Positions 43,882 to 56,197 of a DNA stretch of 64,000 bases are shown here, one piece after another; the stretch's first letter is position 1; each line of letters opens with the position of its first letter. The translations under genes and the position numbers were made by a program. This DNA is from Diogma glabrata (lineage: Eukaryota; Arthropoda; Insecta; Diptera; Cylindrotomidae): positions 423,948,429 to 424,012,428 of the forward strand of contig OY856187.1 of the NCBI GenBank assembly GCA_963693315.1, read 5' to 3'. Below the pieces are notes generated by a model that did no database searches, was not told where the DNA came from, and saw only the letters and a program-made list of their open reading frames with translations.

Positions 43882-45817
43882 CTAGCTAAATCTTACAACA
43901 TTTCCCCTGGACAACTTTTTCCTAATGACTCGTCCCATTGGTTGTTGAAAACTCTCATAACGTTGATAAACATGATAACCTCGTACAACTGTGGAATGAA
44001 CAACTCCCTTAAGTGTTTTACCCATGTATGGATTAGCTTTATTTTGAAATTGTACAATATCCGGTGTAACGGTGAACTCTTCTTCAGGATTCCATACACA
44101 GAAATCAGCATCAAAACCTTCTTCTAATTTACCTTTTTGATTTTGTAATCCAACCAATTTTGCTGGTTCTTCGCACATCAAACGTAATAAATCTTTTATT
44201 CCTAAATTATATTTCTTACAGTGTGTCCAAAATAATGATAAACCAAATTGTACAGATGAAATTCCACCCCATGCTTTTATAAAATCACCACGACATGTTC
44301 CATAATTTAAACATTTAAGTCCAGGAGTACTGGGTGAATGGTCGGATACAATTAAATCAATATCGTTTTCTAAAATTCCTTGCCACAATTTTTCGCAGTT
44401 ATCTTGATTTCGAATCGGTGGTGCACATTTGAATTCTGTATGTGAGTCAGGAATTTCTTCCGATACAATAGATAAATAATGATGACATGTTTCAACGGTA
44501 ATTTGCCTACCTTCCTTTTTTGCTTGTTTGATTAGGGGAAGAACTTCGGATGCTGATAAATGGACGATATGCAAACGAGTACTGGATAATGAAAAGTAAT
44601 TGGTTTAAGTGTTTTTGATTCGAAAATTTAAAGATAAGTGTAACGACGACCAAAAAACTTACTTAAATTTTATAGCCAGGTTTCTTATCATTTCAAATGC
44701 TTGTACTTCCATCGATGGAGGTCTGGTTTGTAAATAGGTATTATACACCTTATTTTCTCCATCTAAAAATAGTCATAACATGGCAATTTTATCATGAATA
44801 GTACTTTTTTAAACGTATTTGTTTACCTGGAACATTGGCATTTTTCGATTCATCATTATCCAACTCAGCATGAAACTAAAAAACATTAAAAAAAACTATT
44901 TAAAATTTAAATTAAAAAAAACAATTTACATCTAACCGCTAGCACAGTTCCTGTGTTTTCTAATTTCTCCAATGCTACTTCTAATTGATTTTGTGTAACA
45001 TTTGGAAATTCATCTACACCACTTGGACATAAAAAACATTTAAAACCAACCACACCATTACGAACTAAATCCCTTAAATCATTTTCGTTGCCTGGTATAA
45101 CACCACCCCAGAAAGCAACATCAATATATAATTTACCTCTTGTGGCTTTTAGTTTTTGATTTAGATTATCGACTGTTGTTGTCGGTGGAATCGAATTTAA
45201 TGGCATGTCAACAATTGTTGTAAATCCACCAGCTGCTGCTGCTTTTGTGGCCGTTGAAAATCCTTCCCATTCTGTTCGACCTGGTTCGTTGATATGAACA
45301 TGCGAATCTATTAGTCCCGGCATAAGAACTAATTCCTTGAAATCGATTACCTGTAAAGAAACGAATTAATGAATAAAATATTAATGAGACATTTTCGAAT
45401 CGGCAGAAAACACTTGCTCAACACTCAACAGCAACAACTTCCTTTTTCTTTTTAACTTTCATTTATAAGTAGTGTAAATAATGCCTTATAGTAAATAGAT
45501 GCAGATAACAGATATTTACGTTTAAAAAAATACTTTAATAAATGATAATTTAAAATTGTGATAGTATGAAACTTTGACTGATTAAAGTGCTGAAAAACAA
45601 CCCTTAACGCGCATGTCTTTGATACAATTATACAAGAAACACTAAAATAAATAAATATACAAACCTCACTCGATTCATTATTATACATCCAAGAATTTAG
45701 TTCTTCTTGTCCACGAAATATTTTTGTTATAATTCCATCTGTTGCTGATACTAAGATTCCACCATTCACAAATTCATTGTCCAGAAAAATTCGTTTCGAT
45801 AAATATAACACATCCAT
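43882..45817 (-). CDS. Allantoinase (EC 3.5.2.5), five exons
   Basis: Hydrolyses allantoin to allantoate in purine catabolism; amidohydrolase superfamily with a binuclear metal centre. Exons: complement(45665..45817), (44937..45350), (44827..44875), (44663..44762) and (43882..44581), all GT-AG and in phase, 1416 nt or 471 residues, close to the 450-480 of other allantoinases. Exon 2 holds LMPGLIDSHVHINEPGRTEW (HxH metal ligands) and VDMPLNSIPPTT, then GFKCFLCPSGVDEFP with the carboxylated Lys. Exon 3 starts FHAEL. Exon 5 has the ligand His in VETCHHYL, the catalytic Asp in LIVSDHSPSTPGLK, and GDFIKAWGGISSVQFGL, characteristic of allantoinase rather than dihydropyrimidinase. The C-terminus carries KGVVHSTVVRGYHVY. 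All ligands are present and no lesion is seen. Exon 1 gives MDVLYLSKRIFLDNEFVNGG with no signal peptide; subcellular location is not evident. Confidence 0.93.
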
Positions 45818-46280
45818 TTATATTTGTTTTAATATATTTACTTTAAATGTTTGAGAAAATTGAAAAACTAAAAGTCGGAAAACGTTAAATTTTTCTACGA
45901 GAATCAGAAATGCGATCTATTTTGATACTGACTTAGTGAATTACTTTTCATTTCATTTTATTTAATTATATATTCTGTGCTCATGATGTGTGTTGTGATT
46001 ATCAAAACGACTACACATATAATAATTTGTTTTAGACAAAAACGATGTAGTGATTTTTAGTGCATTTAAAAAAAAAATTGAATTGTAAGAATCTGAACGT
46101 AAATTTGAAATTAAAATCATATGCATACACACCCAGCTTAAAGTGTAAATGTCACCATTTCATTCTTTGACGTATGTCAGTTTGTCATAGGGATGCCTTA
46201 TTCGGTTACTTCAACTATCAAGTTCTCCTTTTTGGTGCTTTTCAAGCAAATTCATTCAACTCGTTTTTAATAAGTTTTTA
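45818..46280. other. Upstream region of allantoinase
   Basis: AT-rich 5' flank of allantoinase (minus strand). No TATA box or other motif stands out. Confidence 0.35.
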
Positions 46281-46603
46281 ATGTTTTGCAGTCCTGAGAC
46301 TCTGAGCGTAGGCTGCCAGGCGGGTCACAGTTGGTGGATAGCGTAACCCCTGTTCCGATATTATTGTTTACTAACAATACGGTCGCGTACAGGCTAGATC
46401 CCAAATATCAAATAGGGACCCCGAACCATACACTCTCACTTAATCTAGTGGTGTGGCAGCCGTGCCGAGGTGATCGATTGGCTGATGGTGATCTTCATCA
46501 GTCGCTAACGGCACACAGCTCAGGGTTCGGTCTCCCCCTGAAGTATTGTGACTTGGTTAAGTAAGGCGGCTCTGCTTGACTCGACCTTCTTTCTGACCTC
46601 TAA

Positions 46604-47305
46604 ATTACATGAGCAATTTCACGAAGATTCAACAACGTTTTGACTTGACCCCTTTTAATTTTGATAATTTTTTGTTTATAGATAGTCTTTGATAAATAAA
46701 AAATACAAGTTCTCTTAGAACTTTTTTTTCGACCAGGGGTCTTCACAGGGTGCCCCTCAATTTTTGTTATTTTGTGATGTGAGTGCATTTTGATGAGCGA
46801 TTGTAGAAAAACTACTCAATCGATTTTCATAAATGATATGTCGTTGAATAGGTATTAGAACAAAGTTTTTAAAAATGTACACTGTTAATTTTTTGAAATA
46901 ATTTTTAACGGTGTAACATAAGAAAAAAATGGTGTAATTGAAAAAAAGATGGCATAGCCTTTTTTTTTTTTTTTAACTAAATTGAAGCTTATTTTATATC
47001 TAACCACTTGTGAAAGTTTAGGACTAGCTATATTTTTTGTTTTAGAGATAAAATTCGTTGTGCATATGACTGTCGGGAATCAGTTTTTTTTTGTTCTGAA
47101 GGAAAATTATAAAAATGGCGATTTTTAGATTCAGATTTTTTTTTTATCTTAAATATCAAATATTTTATTATTAAATGAACTTTTTAAAAAGCAATTTCAG
47201 TCAAGTTCAGCAAAATTTTGCGACATTTTGACTCGACCCTTTTTAATTTGGTTTATTTTTAGTTTATAGATAGCCTTTGATAAATGCAAAATACGGCTTC
47301 AAGTA
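46604..47305. repeat. Diverged direct repeat flanking AT-rich DNA
   Basis: 46612-46710 and 47200-47300 share CAATTTCA, ACATTTTGACTCGACCC (CGTTTTGACTTGACCCC in the first), TTTTTAATTT, and TTTATAGATAGCCTTTGATA (TTTATAGATAGTCTTTGATA in the first). The two lie 590 bp apart in the same orientation. They could be ends of an inserted element or an old tandem duplication. Confidence 0.6.
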
Positions 47306-47329
47306 GAATTTTTTTAAATATAGAGCAAA

Positions 47330-47880
47330 ATAAACCAAACCCACCAGGGCTAGTTGGAATTGCTGAATCAATGGAACTATCAGCCAGGAACAAAGCAATT
47401 TGATCAAGCAACGCCTGTTTGAAGGTATGTTGAAACAAACAGGAACTCTGCCAACCTTTGATGGGGCGTCATTGAAGGAAGGAAAACTCCATTTCCGATG
47501 TTCAAACGACTTCTCATTGAACTGGTTGGTGGAGGAAATTACAGGTTGTATTTCATGAGAAGGAGTAAGGCTTTCAGCAATGAAGCTGTGAGATCTCCCT
47601 AAGATGCACCTGGCCAAAAATTTGGATTCCAGATCGTAGACAATCTGAGACGGCTTTATTGGGTGGTCTTGGACGTCAAAATGGCTTGGACAATTCCAAA
47701 TGGAGGATCCGATCGTACGGGGGGCAGAAATTGGCTAAGAATAAAACCTCTGTCGAAGGAAACCTCCTGTACATTCTTTTCGATGAAGATAGTGCGAAAG
47801 CAGTATCTAATCGGAAAGCGAAACTTTTCTTCATGTGCAGTGCAGTAGATGTTAAGTTTATTGGATCATGCTTGAAGACA
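47330..47880 (+). pseudogene. I-like LINE ORF1 remnant
   Basis: Frames in turn give LPTFDGASLKEGKLHFRCSN, FSLNWLVEEITG, then LGRQNGLDNSKWRIRSYGG and AKLFFMCSAVDVKFIG. The pattern resembles the DUF4780-type ORF1 domain of I-like LINEs in dipterans (recollected family, not searched). At least two frameshifts and in-frame stops. Confidence 0.5.
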
Positions 47881-47898
47881 TAAGCGAATATCACTGTT

Positions 47899-48640
47899 AT
47901 GATGGCAGGGGATAAGCTTGAGTTTCGACAAATCAATCTGCGACATAGCATAAGTGGGTCATATAATCTCATGGCTTCACTTGCTAAAAAGTTGCAGACA
48001 AAAATATTAATAATTCAAGAGCCCTACATAATTAAAAACAGAGTAGCCGGTCTTTCATTGAAGGGCTGGAACATTCTGTATAAAGGGGGCCCTGAAAAAA
48101 ACAGAACCTGCATAGTATCACACCAAAGCCTTGATATGAATCTTCTGGCTGAGCTATCCTCAGGTGATTTAACCATAGGAATGCTCAGTTATGGAACAGC
48201 TACGGATAAAAGGCGGATACTCATTGTGTCTGCCTATCTTCCGTACGATTCCATTAGTCCCCCGCCAACGTAACGCTGCGCGCGTGGTTGACTTTGCCAA
48301 GCATAAAAACCTGGATATCACAGTCGGCTGTGACGCCAACTCACATTACGTAAGCTGGGGAAGTACCAATAATAACAGCAGAGGTCAGTCTCTCTTAGAG
48401 TACTTGGCTACTACTAATTTGGAAATTCTAAACTCCGGAGGAGAGCACACTTTTGTTAACTCCCGACGTCAAGAAACCATAGACATCACTCTATGCTCCA
48501 GATCTCTTCTAGAAGACATCAGGAGCTGGAGAGTGTCAACGGATATATCCATAAGCGATCACAGATATATAGACTTTCTTGTAAAGGCGATCCCAGTCGA
48601 GGTAAACGGCTCAGTTGGGCTGTTCATGTTAAGACTAAAT
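47899..48640 (+). pseudogene. I-like LINE endonuclease domain, frameshifted
   Basis: The first part reads EFRQINLRHSISGSYNLMAS and ILIIQEPYIIKNRVAGL, with the QEPY catalytic Glu; the second part, after a frameshift near 48260, gives VGCDANSHYVSWGS, GEHTFVNSRRQETIDITL and VSTDISISDHRYIDF, with the catalytic DAN and SDHR motifs. All catalytic blocks of an AP endonuclease are visible. It then passes abruptly into post-RT sequence. Confidence 0.85.
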
Positions 48641-49997
48641 GCGCAAACGGAACTGGAGTTCTGTGGCAATGCAGGAGGGCTGGGGTGAAAAATGGGGGCT
48701 GAAATCCGAAAATGGTCTACTGGCTGTATAAAGTAGTTGTCAGACCCATTATCAGCTATGGGTCCCTTGCATGGCTCTCAAGAACTTTTGTTGGGAATGC
48801 GATAAAAAAACTGGAGGCGGTACAAAGGCTTGCTTGCTTATGTATCACTAGTGCCTTCAGGACAACACCCACAGCAGGCTTATTAGGGCTTCCTCCCTTG
48901 CACATATTTGTAAGAATGGAGGCTCTTAAGGCTACAAAAAGGCTCGAACTCCTGGGAAATACTAGGGCCTGTAGGAAACATCATCAAGCGCTATGGAGGG
49001 ATCTGGAAGAACACCTGACAGATTTGTCCAATCCGACTGATAACACAGTACCTCTAACTGCCTTTCAAAAGCAGTATAGAGTTGTAATTCCAACGATAGA
49101 GGACCGGTCCTCAGCTAATTTCCTATTGGACAGTGCGGCCAACACGTTGGACATTTACACAGATGGATCTATCACTGAAAATGGCGCAGGAGCTGCGGTT
49201 TACTTCAGTATTGAAAATCTAGGCCTGCAATTTCCACTTGGCGAATACTGCACAGTCTTTAAGGCTGAGGTATATTTGCCATAAATGCAGCATCAAGGCG
49301 AACGAAGGAGCTTAAGTGGTCTGGCAAGATCATTAATATTTTTACTGATAGCCAGGCTGCTCTAAAAGCTCTGGGAAGTTATACTATTAAGTCAAAAATA
49401 GTGCAAGAATGTTCTAGGTCCTTGAATTATCTCGGGCTCAAGAACAGCATATCACTGATATGGACACCAGGGCATAGTGGGAATCTCGGGAACGAAAAAG
49501 CTAATGATTTAGCAAAGAGCTCCGCAAGGATGCTCATAGGTCCTGAACGAGCAATTGGTATATCGAAAGGTAGAATAAGATCGCTAGTCGAACAAGTTCT
49601 CTTTCGGTCCAGTGATTCTCAATGGAGGAGCACAGAAGGCTGCAAGTTCTCCAAGATGTTCACTCCAGAGTTGAACTAGCAAACCACTAAATTCTTGTTC
49701 AATCTGACTCGGTCAGACTGCAGGATAATGGTGGGACTACTAACAGGTCACCATCATGTGAACAAACATATGGTACAGCTTCGAGTAGAAAATGATCCAA
49801 CATGCCGCTTTTGTCTTGAAGAGGATGAAACAGTCCCTCACATTGTGGGAGAAAGTTTGGCTCGGGCTCCGAAGCGTCATGTTAGGATCAAACTATCTAA
49901 GGATAGAAGATTTCTGCAAAGCAGACCATTCAAGGCTGTTAGCTTTTTTCAAAAAGGTCTTCAGCTCTTGAATATGAGGATGGCATTAAGGACTTAG
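48600..49997 (+). pseudogene. I-like LINE post-RT region and RNase H domain
   Basis: 48605-48702 gives LSWAVHVKTKCANGTGVLWQ, the region normally found after the RT palm; 48712-49284 gives YKVVVRPIISYGSLAWLSRT and the RNase H start TLDIYTDGSITENGAGAAVY with KAEV (D and E catalytic). After a stop or frameshift 49330-49675 gives INIFTDSQAALKAL and SLIWTPGHSGNLGNEKANDL with the remaining Asp and His. RT motifs A to D (including YADD) are missing between 48600 and 48640. The 49695-49997 frame carries the CRFC...H knuckle. Confidence 0.85.
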
Positions 49998-50164
49998 CAG
50001 ACTACATGGCTATGACTACATGGTCGCCTCGTTAAAAAAAAAATGTTTTGCAGTTATTTTTTCACTTGAGAGTTGTCAAGTATTCCTGCCCAGTAATTTC
50101 TTTTTTGTACTCGTACTTGTTTGTACTTACTTACTTAGTTTCTTTCCTTTGAAATAGTATTTAA

Positions 50165-50262
50165 TAGCCGTGTTCGATTTGACTGAAACAACTGAAAAAA
50201 CAACAACAATTGCATACAATTTTTCAGTTATTTCAGTTGCTTCATTTAAATCGAACACGGCT
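50165..50262. mobile_element. ~98-bp MITE with AGCCGTGTTCGA ends
   Basis: AGCCGTGTTCGATTTGACTG on the left pairs with TTTAAATCGAACACGGCT on the right; further in, GAAACAACTGAAAAA pairs with TTTTTCAGTTATTTC. Nearly the whole element is a hairpin. Target duplication is unclear (TTAAT/TAAT). Confidence 0.75.
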
Positions 50263-52240
50263 AATATTTCAAAAGGCTATACGTCCATATTTTAGAATCA
50301 CCTCTTTGAAAATGTTTGATTTTCAATTCTTTCGTTAGTAGTATGATATTCTGTGAGATTTTTGTTTCAATAAATCACATATATTTGTTAGAGATTTTCG
50401 CCTTTTTGTGTGAGCTTTGATTGTTGTTAAAAAACTGAGACAAGTAATTTTTACGCAATATTTGAGATAAGAATACTAAGATTTGTTCTATCTAAATATT
50501 AAGAAAGTGTTTCTCTTGTAATCAAACCTTTTGTTGTATATGTAGGTGCCATTAAGTAACCAAATACATTTCAACACGTAATGCACTAATATGGTTGGTT
50601 ATAGTTAGACTATAACAAAGGCGTTGGAGTATGTGGTTGAGGAACATAACGTCTGAGAAGTGTGACTGTAATAAAAATATATTTGAGGCATAATGCATCC
50701 GATTTCATCACCGTTGGTAACGATATTTAAAAAAATGGGTCAGCCACAGTACGGCACTGAAGAGAACCAAAGTTTAATGTGAAATTTCAACTGCGCACCA
50801 TTCGTATATCTTTTGAAAAGAAAAGATGCGATAAGTTCTTTTTCATTGCCATTATATCATCACACCAGAGTAGTCAATAGTCACACCCGATAAACGATTG
50901 CTTCACACATTGATTCACCATACATAAAACTAAAATCAATTCGTTTTATTTCTTGGTAGTAGGGCTGCCTGAGCCGGTTTGGATAGTTGAGTCATTACAT
51001 TACTGATCATGGCCTGTTCAGTGTGTCTCATCCGTTCCCTATCAGTGGTAGGAAAAGCCGTATCAGGCCCAGATCTTGACCCTTATATAATGCTAGCCGG
51101 GAAGTTCTGTGCTCTCTAGAGATGTATAAAATATAATGCAATATTTTATCAAATGTCCATTGTATATATCTATATATATCCAAACGACATCCTAGCTAGA
51201 CAATATTTGAAATAAAAAATTTAAAACAAATTGTTTTAATTTTATTTAAAAAATATTAAAACAAGCCTGTTCCAAATGTATTAATAAAAAATATTTTAAA
51301 AACATTAAATAAAATTGAAAAAAGAATCAAAACATGTTTGTTCAACCCTAACTAAACATACAATAAATAGCGTTAACAAAGTGCAAAATGGATGGTAATC
51401 GTAACACATCGTAAACTACACGTAAAGTACACTTCATCAGAAAGAAGATTTATATGATTAAATAACTAAGACATGTAGCGTGGGGATTAAGCTACACGAT
51501 AAGATGTTAATGAAATTTAAAAGATAAAATTGTTTATGTATATATATTTGTATGTAAATTTACAAAATGTTATGTTTTAATTTTTTCTATAAGATCGTTT
51601 GCGATATTTTATTCCAAAATCTTTAGTGTGTTGAAGCTTCAGTAATTAAAGTTTTATTAACTTTGACAGCTATAACAAGTTTTTGAAACTACATTGAATG
51701 TGCTACATCATAGAAAAACATAAGCCTAGTTTGGAAGTCGCTATTTTCAGATTATATTTGAAAAATACTTGAGAAGTTTGACAAAACTCTAGGCGACATG
51801 CGTTCCTGATATACTTCATTAATTTCTAGTCTAGTAGTCTTTTCTTAACTAATTTTTTTTGGTAGAAATAAGAATTGAGAAACAAATTATACCAATGTTT
51901 TCGTGTGGCGGTAAATAACAAATTATAATATAGCTACATTTCATTTATTTGACTATTCCTCAATGCCTAATTCATAGGTCTTGATATGCACACAGGACGA
52001 TTGAAAAGAAAAATGCTAATACTTTTACATTACTTAATTTTTACTACTTTGCTGATTCATCGAGTCAATCAATTGGTTTTAAACTAAATATTTGCTTGAG
52101 GCATTTCTCTTGCAACTTGCCTGAAATCATCGAGAACCACTCTAAAACCAACTTTTAGAATGGGTACCATATGACATATCCTTTTCACTTCTATAAAAAG
52201 AGTTGGGTGTTTATATTCATGTTGCCATTTATATTTTTTT
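50263..52240. other. Intergenic stretch, nothing recognised
   Basis: Mostly AT-rich. A more GC-balanced patch at 50960-51120 may be a decayed repeat end. No gene recognised on either strand. Confidence 0.35.
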
Positions 52241-52830
52241 TAATAAAATGTGTATGGTAGTTATGTATTACAATATGTGTCACAACAAAACCTTAAAGCC
52301 CTTTAAAACTAAGGTTCCATAACAACATGCGTTCTAAGGTGTTGAAGGAAATATTTTTTTTGTTTTTATATTTTTTGATAAAGAATGGACAACTAAACAA
52401 TAAATCTTATCACATATAAAATATGACATATAGACAGATATTTTATGAAAGAATAGAGAAAATAAAAATAAAACAAAAGGTAAAAAGCAAATTTGTTGCA
52501 AATTTGTTTTAAAAATTTGCAGGAACAAAACTAAAATAGGGTTGCCAATAATTGAGCTGGTGGTATATTCCTTAACCGTGTGACGCACTGTCATCCTCAA
52601 TGATTAAAGCCCATGATATTGAGTTATATAAAGGCTCTTTTCTTCGAGCAAACAATAGAGTGCCATTATCTAGGAATATTTTACAACTAAGATTGAGGGT
52701 GGTACCATTGACTGAATACAGTTCATCCGCCAGCACCCCTAAAATATCACCTTGGCTAGTGCTATCTAGCAATCGCATGTGATATCTCATGTTAACTCAT
52801 GTTTCACGTAAACTGGAGTACGAGGTGCAC
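52241..52830 (+). repeat. Family A repeat, near full copy
   Basis: Same orientation and landmark order as 14086-14735: AACAACATGCGTTCTAAGGT, ACTAAACAATAAATCTTATC, TGCAGGAACAAAACTAAAAT, TCTTTTCTTCGAGCAAACAA, TTGACTGAATACAGTTCATC. The terminal CCATGCG end is missing or diverged after AACTGGAGTACGAGG. Confidence 0.7.
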
Positions 52831-53470
52831 CTAATATTTAGCCTGACATTATCTTCAGTTGTGATATAACCTCTGGGAGCTTTCTGTGTTTCCGCCGGAC
52901 ACAACGTGTTACATTACAACTAGCAAAATGCACGTGTTACATTATTACTAGCAATGAACACAATTGAAATATTTTAAACATTTGACAAAAGCAAATAAAT
53001 GCACTTGTGAGTTGTGAATTGCTATAATACAAAACAATCATCTTATCTTGTAAAAATATGTTTAGATTATTTAAAATTGCCTAAATATCTAATTTCATAA
53101 TACTTGAAAAATATATAAACTGTGGTTTTTTATAACTGATTATGAATCCTATAAACGTTCAATATCAAAATTTTGTGTTGATAAGTTTTTACATATTTTT
53201 GTTCATATCGGTATCTGCACCGCGGCGAAATTATTTATGTGGAAGGAAACCATCAATCCACAAAACCATCCTTAATTTATTTATCATATGAATTATTTGT
53301 AGATTTTTGACCTAAATACTAAATTTATCTAACCACAGTAGATTTAAGTTGTATTACAGATATCATTTGCAGTCAATGAAAAATAGTAATTTATTGAAAT
53401 AAACTAAATGTGTTTATTGAATTTTACGATTCTTTGATTAACTTTTACAATCTAACTTATTATCTGCCAG

Positions 53471-53559
53471 ATTGGAATTCTTGGGTCTAGGCTTTATGGG
53501 CTCCATTTATTGCATTGGTGCAGGTTAATGAACTCAATTTTTTGGAGTGGATGTAGCAT
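53471..53559 (+). pseudogene. Exon-like fragment between splice signals
   Basis: A TATTATCTGCCAG acceptor and a GTAAGT donor frame 89 nt. One frame is open throughout; with a 1-nt correction the beginning would read IGILGLGFMGS, the GxGxxG loop of NAD(P)-dependent hydroxyacid dehydrogenases. Too short to identify; it may be a relic of a dehydrogenase-family gene or chance. Confidence 0.2.
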
Positions 53560-53657
53560 GTAAGTAAATATTTGTTGGAAAATCTCTGATTCTACATTTT
53601 CAAAATACGCTAATAAGTATAATTAATACTGGTTCTGTTGTTATCGGAATAGCACTT

Positions 53658-54938
53658 TGTAACGATCGCAATAATCGCAAAACAATAATAAGATCAAATT
53701 CCTCTTTGTTTTCAATTCAATAGAAATGTATTACATTAATTTCCGTTCATTTTTTACATTAATAGTACTTTTAAAATTTTCCCAACTTAACTGCTAATTG
53801 ATTTTGAATATATTATAAAAAGCCAACGAACGTACTAAATTTTTATTTCCAATACTAATGAACAGACGTCGTTGTTAATCATTTGCTGAATTTCGAATAT
53901 TACACGATTGATTAGAAGAGGTCAAAAGCAAAATCACATTTTTGCAATTTTTAATTTTGAAAAATTATTTCATTCCATTTTTGCTTTTCAAAAGAATTAC
54001 AACATCCAATAATCTACTTAATTTATATAGATCAATGTCAATTGATAGTATTATTTAACTTTGATGTGATAAATCAATAATATTTTAATTCAAAAGTGAT
54101 GTATTTAATTGCAATCAAGCAAATAAAAAAAAAAAGTTGTAAACAAAGAAAAAATTCCAATGTCGTTTTGTTTAATTGTTAAAATTGATTTCTAATTTTA
54201 ATAACTGTTTTTGAGAAAGCATTTTTTATTGGCTTTAATTACAATGGAAGATTCCACTCCGCTAAGTAGTTTACAGTGATTTGTGTTTTTGTTTGTTCAT
54301 CAAAAAGCTGATAATTTGGATGACAATTTCAATTATATTTTTTATTTTATTTCATAGAAGGATAATTGTTGTCATTAATTGTTAAATCTGCTTTATAAAA
54401 GTGGCAGTACATGAAGATAAAGTACCCAATGATGTTATCGAAAGTATGAATAGCAAGGATAACAGTGATCGAAGCTATTACCACAGTTAGAGACAATCGT
54501 TTGTTTGATGGTTTTTCCGGTTGTTGAAACCGCATGGATTCAAAGGCAGATATATGAATGAAATGTTAAAGGATCAAATGCAATGTTCAATTGGGCATTT
54601 CGAACAACGAAGGTGTAATTCAACAGCAGCAACTTATGTTCACAAATTAGTTCATCCAATTTAATTAATTGATCCAAACGCTAGTCAAGGGAATTGAAGA
54701 ATATTGATGACATCAATCAACAGTTATAACTCAAGGTATTTTTAGATTATAGATACATTAATTTTTGTTTAATTAGTCCCCCTTTAGAATGTTAGAATAA
54801 ATTTAAAAAAATAGTGAGAGATTCCCAATCTCAAGATTCGTTGAGGGGAAACTGTATCCCGCGCAAATTCTATTTTTCATATTATTATTAAAGGTCCAAT
54901 GATTATAACGTGGCTCCGTAACAGGGCCTGAGATTATA
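53658..54938 (+). repeat. 5' LTR of the LARD-like element
   Basis: Starts TGTAACGATCGCAATAATCG and ends GATTATA at the point where the two copies stop matching. Its final 40 bp contain a diverged extra copy of the PBS motif (GTGGCTCCGTAACAGGGCC, 54910-54928). In comparing the copies by eye I noticed one substitution (T at 54568, A in the 3' LTR). Confidence 0.85.
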
Positions 54939-54941
54939 ACG

Positions 54942-54961
54942 TGGCGCCGAAACAGGGACCC
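54942..54961 (+). other. Primer-binding site resembling tRNA-Lys type
   Basis: TGGCGCCGAAACAGGGACCC starts 4 bp after the left LTR end and closely resembles the tRNA-Lys-complementary sites of some retroelements. The flanking unit GATTATAACGTGGC.CCG occurs twice in tandem (54901 and 54932), one inside the LTR and one outside. Confidence 0.75.
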
Positions 54962-56197
54962 GTTAGCTTTTTTTTAGATATATATATAAATATTTTCCAG
55001 TTTGGGCGTTGGCAAGCCGGTTTTTTTTTTTGAAAAAAACTTTTTTTTGTGGAACATTTTTATATATTTATATATTAATTGATTACTTCAATTTAGATTA
55101 ATTAATATCTATATATAGTTTATTTTCGCGTCGGTTTATTTGGCTAAATTTTGTTAAAAAGCTAGAGGGAAAAATAAAGGTTTAGTTTCTAGGGTGTTCA
55201 TGTGTATATTTATCATAAGTACTCTAAATTTATATTTTCGGAAATTTAAAGAATTTCGCGTTTCTCTTAGTAAGTTTTAGGATAGACCAGTTGTGGTTTT
55301 TTTTTTGGTAATAGGGTGGTGGCAACCGGTTTGGGCCGTGGTTGTCAATCAGCTTTTTGTGTATCTTGAAATAAACCAGTTATTGGTTTCGTTTTGGTTT
55401 TGATTAGGAAATTATATATTTTGAATTTTGATATTTTTTTTTAATTTTGAAAAAAACCGTTTTGGGACAGCAATTTTTTTGGAGATTGTTTTTTGTGCTG
55501 TCATCTACTTTTAGTAATACTAATTGTTTTTTATTTGGAAAAAAGAAAACCGTTTTGGGGAAGCAGTTTTTTTTTGAAATTTTTTTATGCTACCACATAC
55601 ATATTGTACATATAATTGTTTATATATTGTACATATTTTTGGATGATGCAATTAATTTATATATGAAATTAATTGTATGTTTTTTTTTGATTATGGTTAG
55701 ATTTAGTAAGTGTTTAGTTACCATTTTTAAAATTATTTTTTATTGCGATTAATCTAAAAAATAAGATAAATATAGAAATAATTATTTTTAGCTAACATTT
55801 ATTTTTGTTGTTTGTTTTGAATACAATAAGTAAAGCGGAAAAATTTGACCTAAACAAATATTTTAGAGGTAATAACTTAAAAATTAGTAAGCTTAGTTTT
55901 GAATTTAAAATAATCGTAAATTTTTTTTTTAAATTACCAATTTATTATTTAGTCTGAAGATTAAATTTAATTAAGTTCATGTAAAACTTTATTGACACAT
56001 ATTATGTATTTCATGTTTCGATTTAGCACTTTTTAAGTAAGAAATTATTTAGATTATGGATAAGTTATATAGTATTTAGGTTTATTGATTCATTTTCCCA
56101 GCGGTAGGCCTAACAAGCCATCCATGGGGCTTATCCCCTTAACATTGATGTCGTTCCTAGATCGCCTATGACCATCGGGGTTATGCGATCGAAGAAC

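Larger units (their letters stand above)
46290..50043 (+). mobile_element. I-like LINE with ORF1 remnant and RT core deleted
   Basis: A less AT-rich 5' segment at 46290-46600 looks like the 5' UTR of a LINE. ORF1 scraps lie at 47330-47880, the endonuclease at 47899-48640, post-RT and RNase H domains at 48712-49680, and a Cys/His knuckle at about 49800-49850 (CRFCLEEDETVPHIV). It ends in poly(A) (50034-50043). The ~600 bp at 46600-47190 is AT-rich and may be a separate insertion. The element is related to the fragment at 1-1690. Confidence 0.75.

Noticed and set aside
54347..54535. 62-codon ORF present in both LTRs (also 58432-58620)
   Set aside because: It is duplicated only because the LTRs are; LTRs are not expected to encode protein and no family is recognised.
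55447..55752. 101-codon ORF in the LARD interior as a gag remnant
   Set aside because: Phe/Leu-rich low-complexity reading of poly(T) sequence with an internal duplication; no gag or zinc-knuckle motif.
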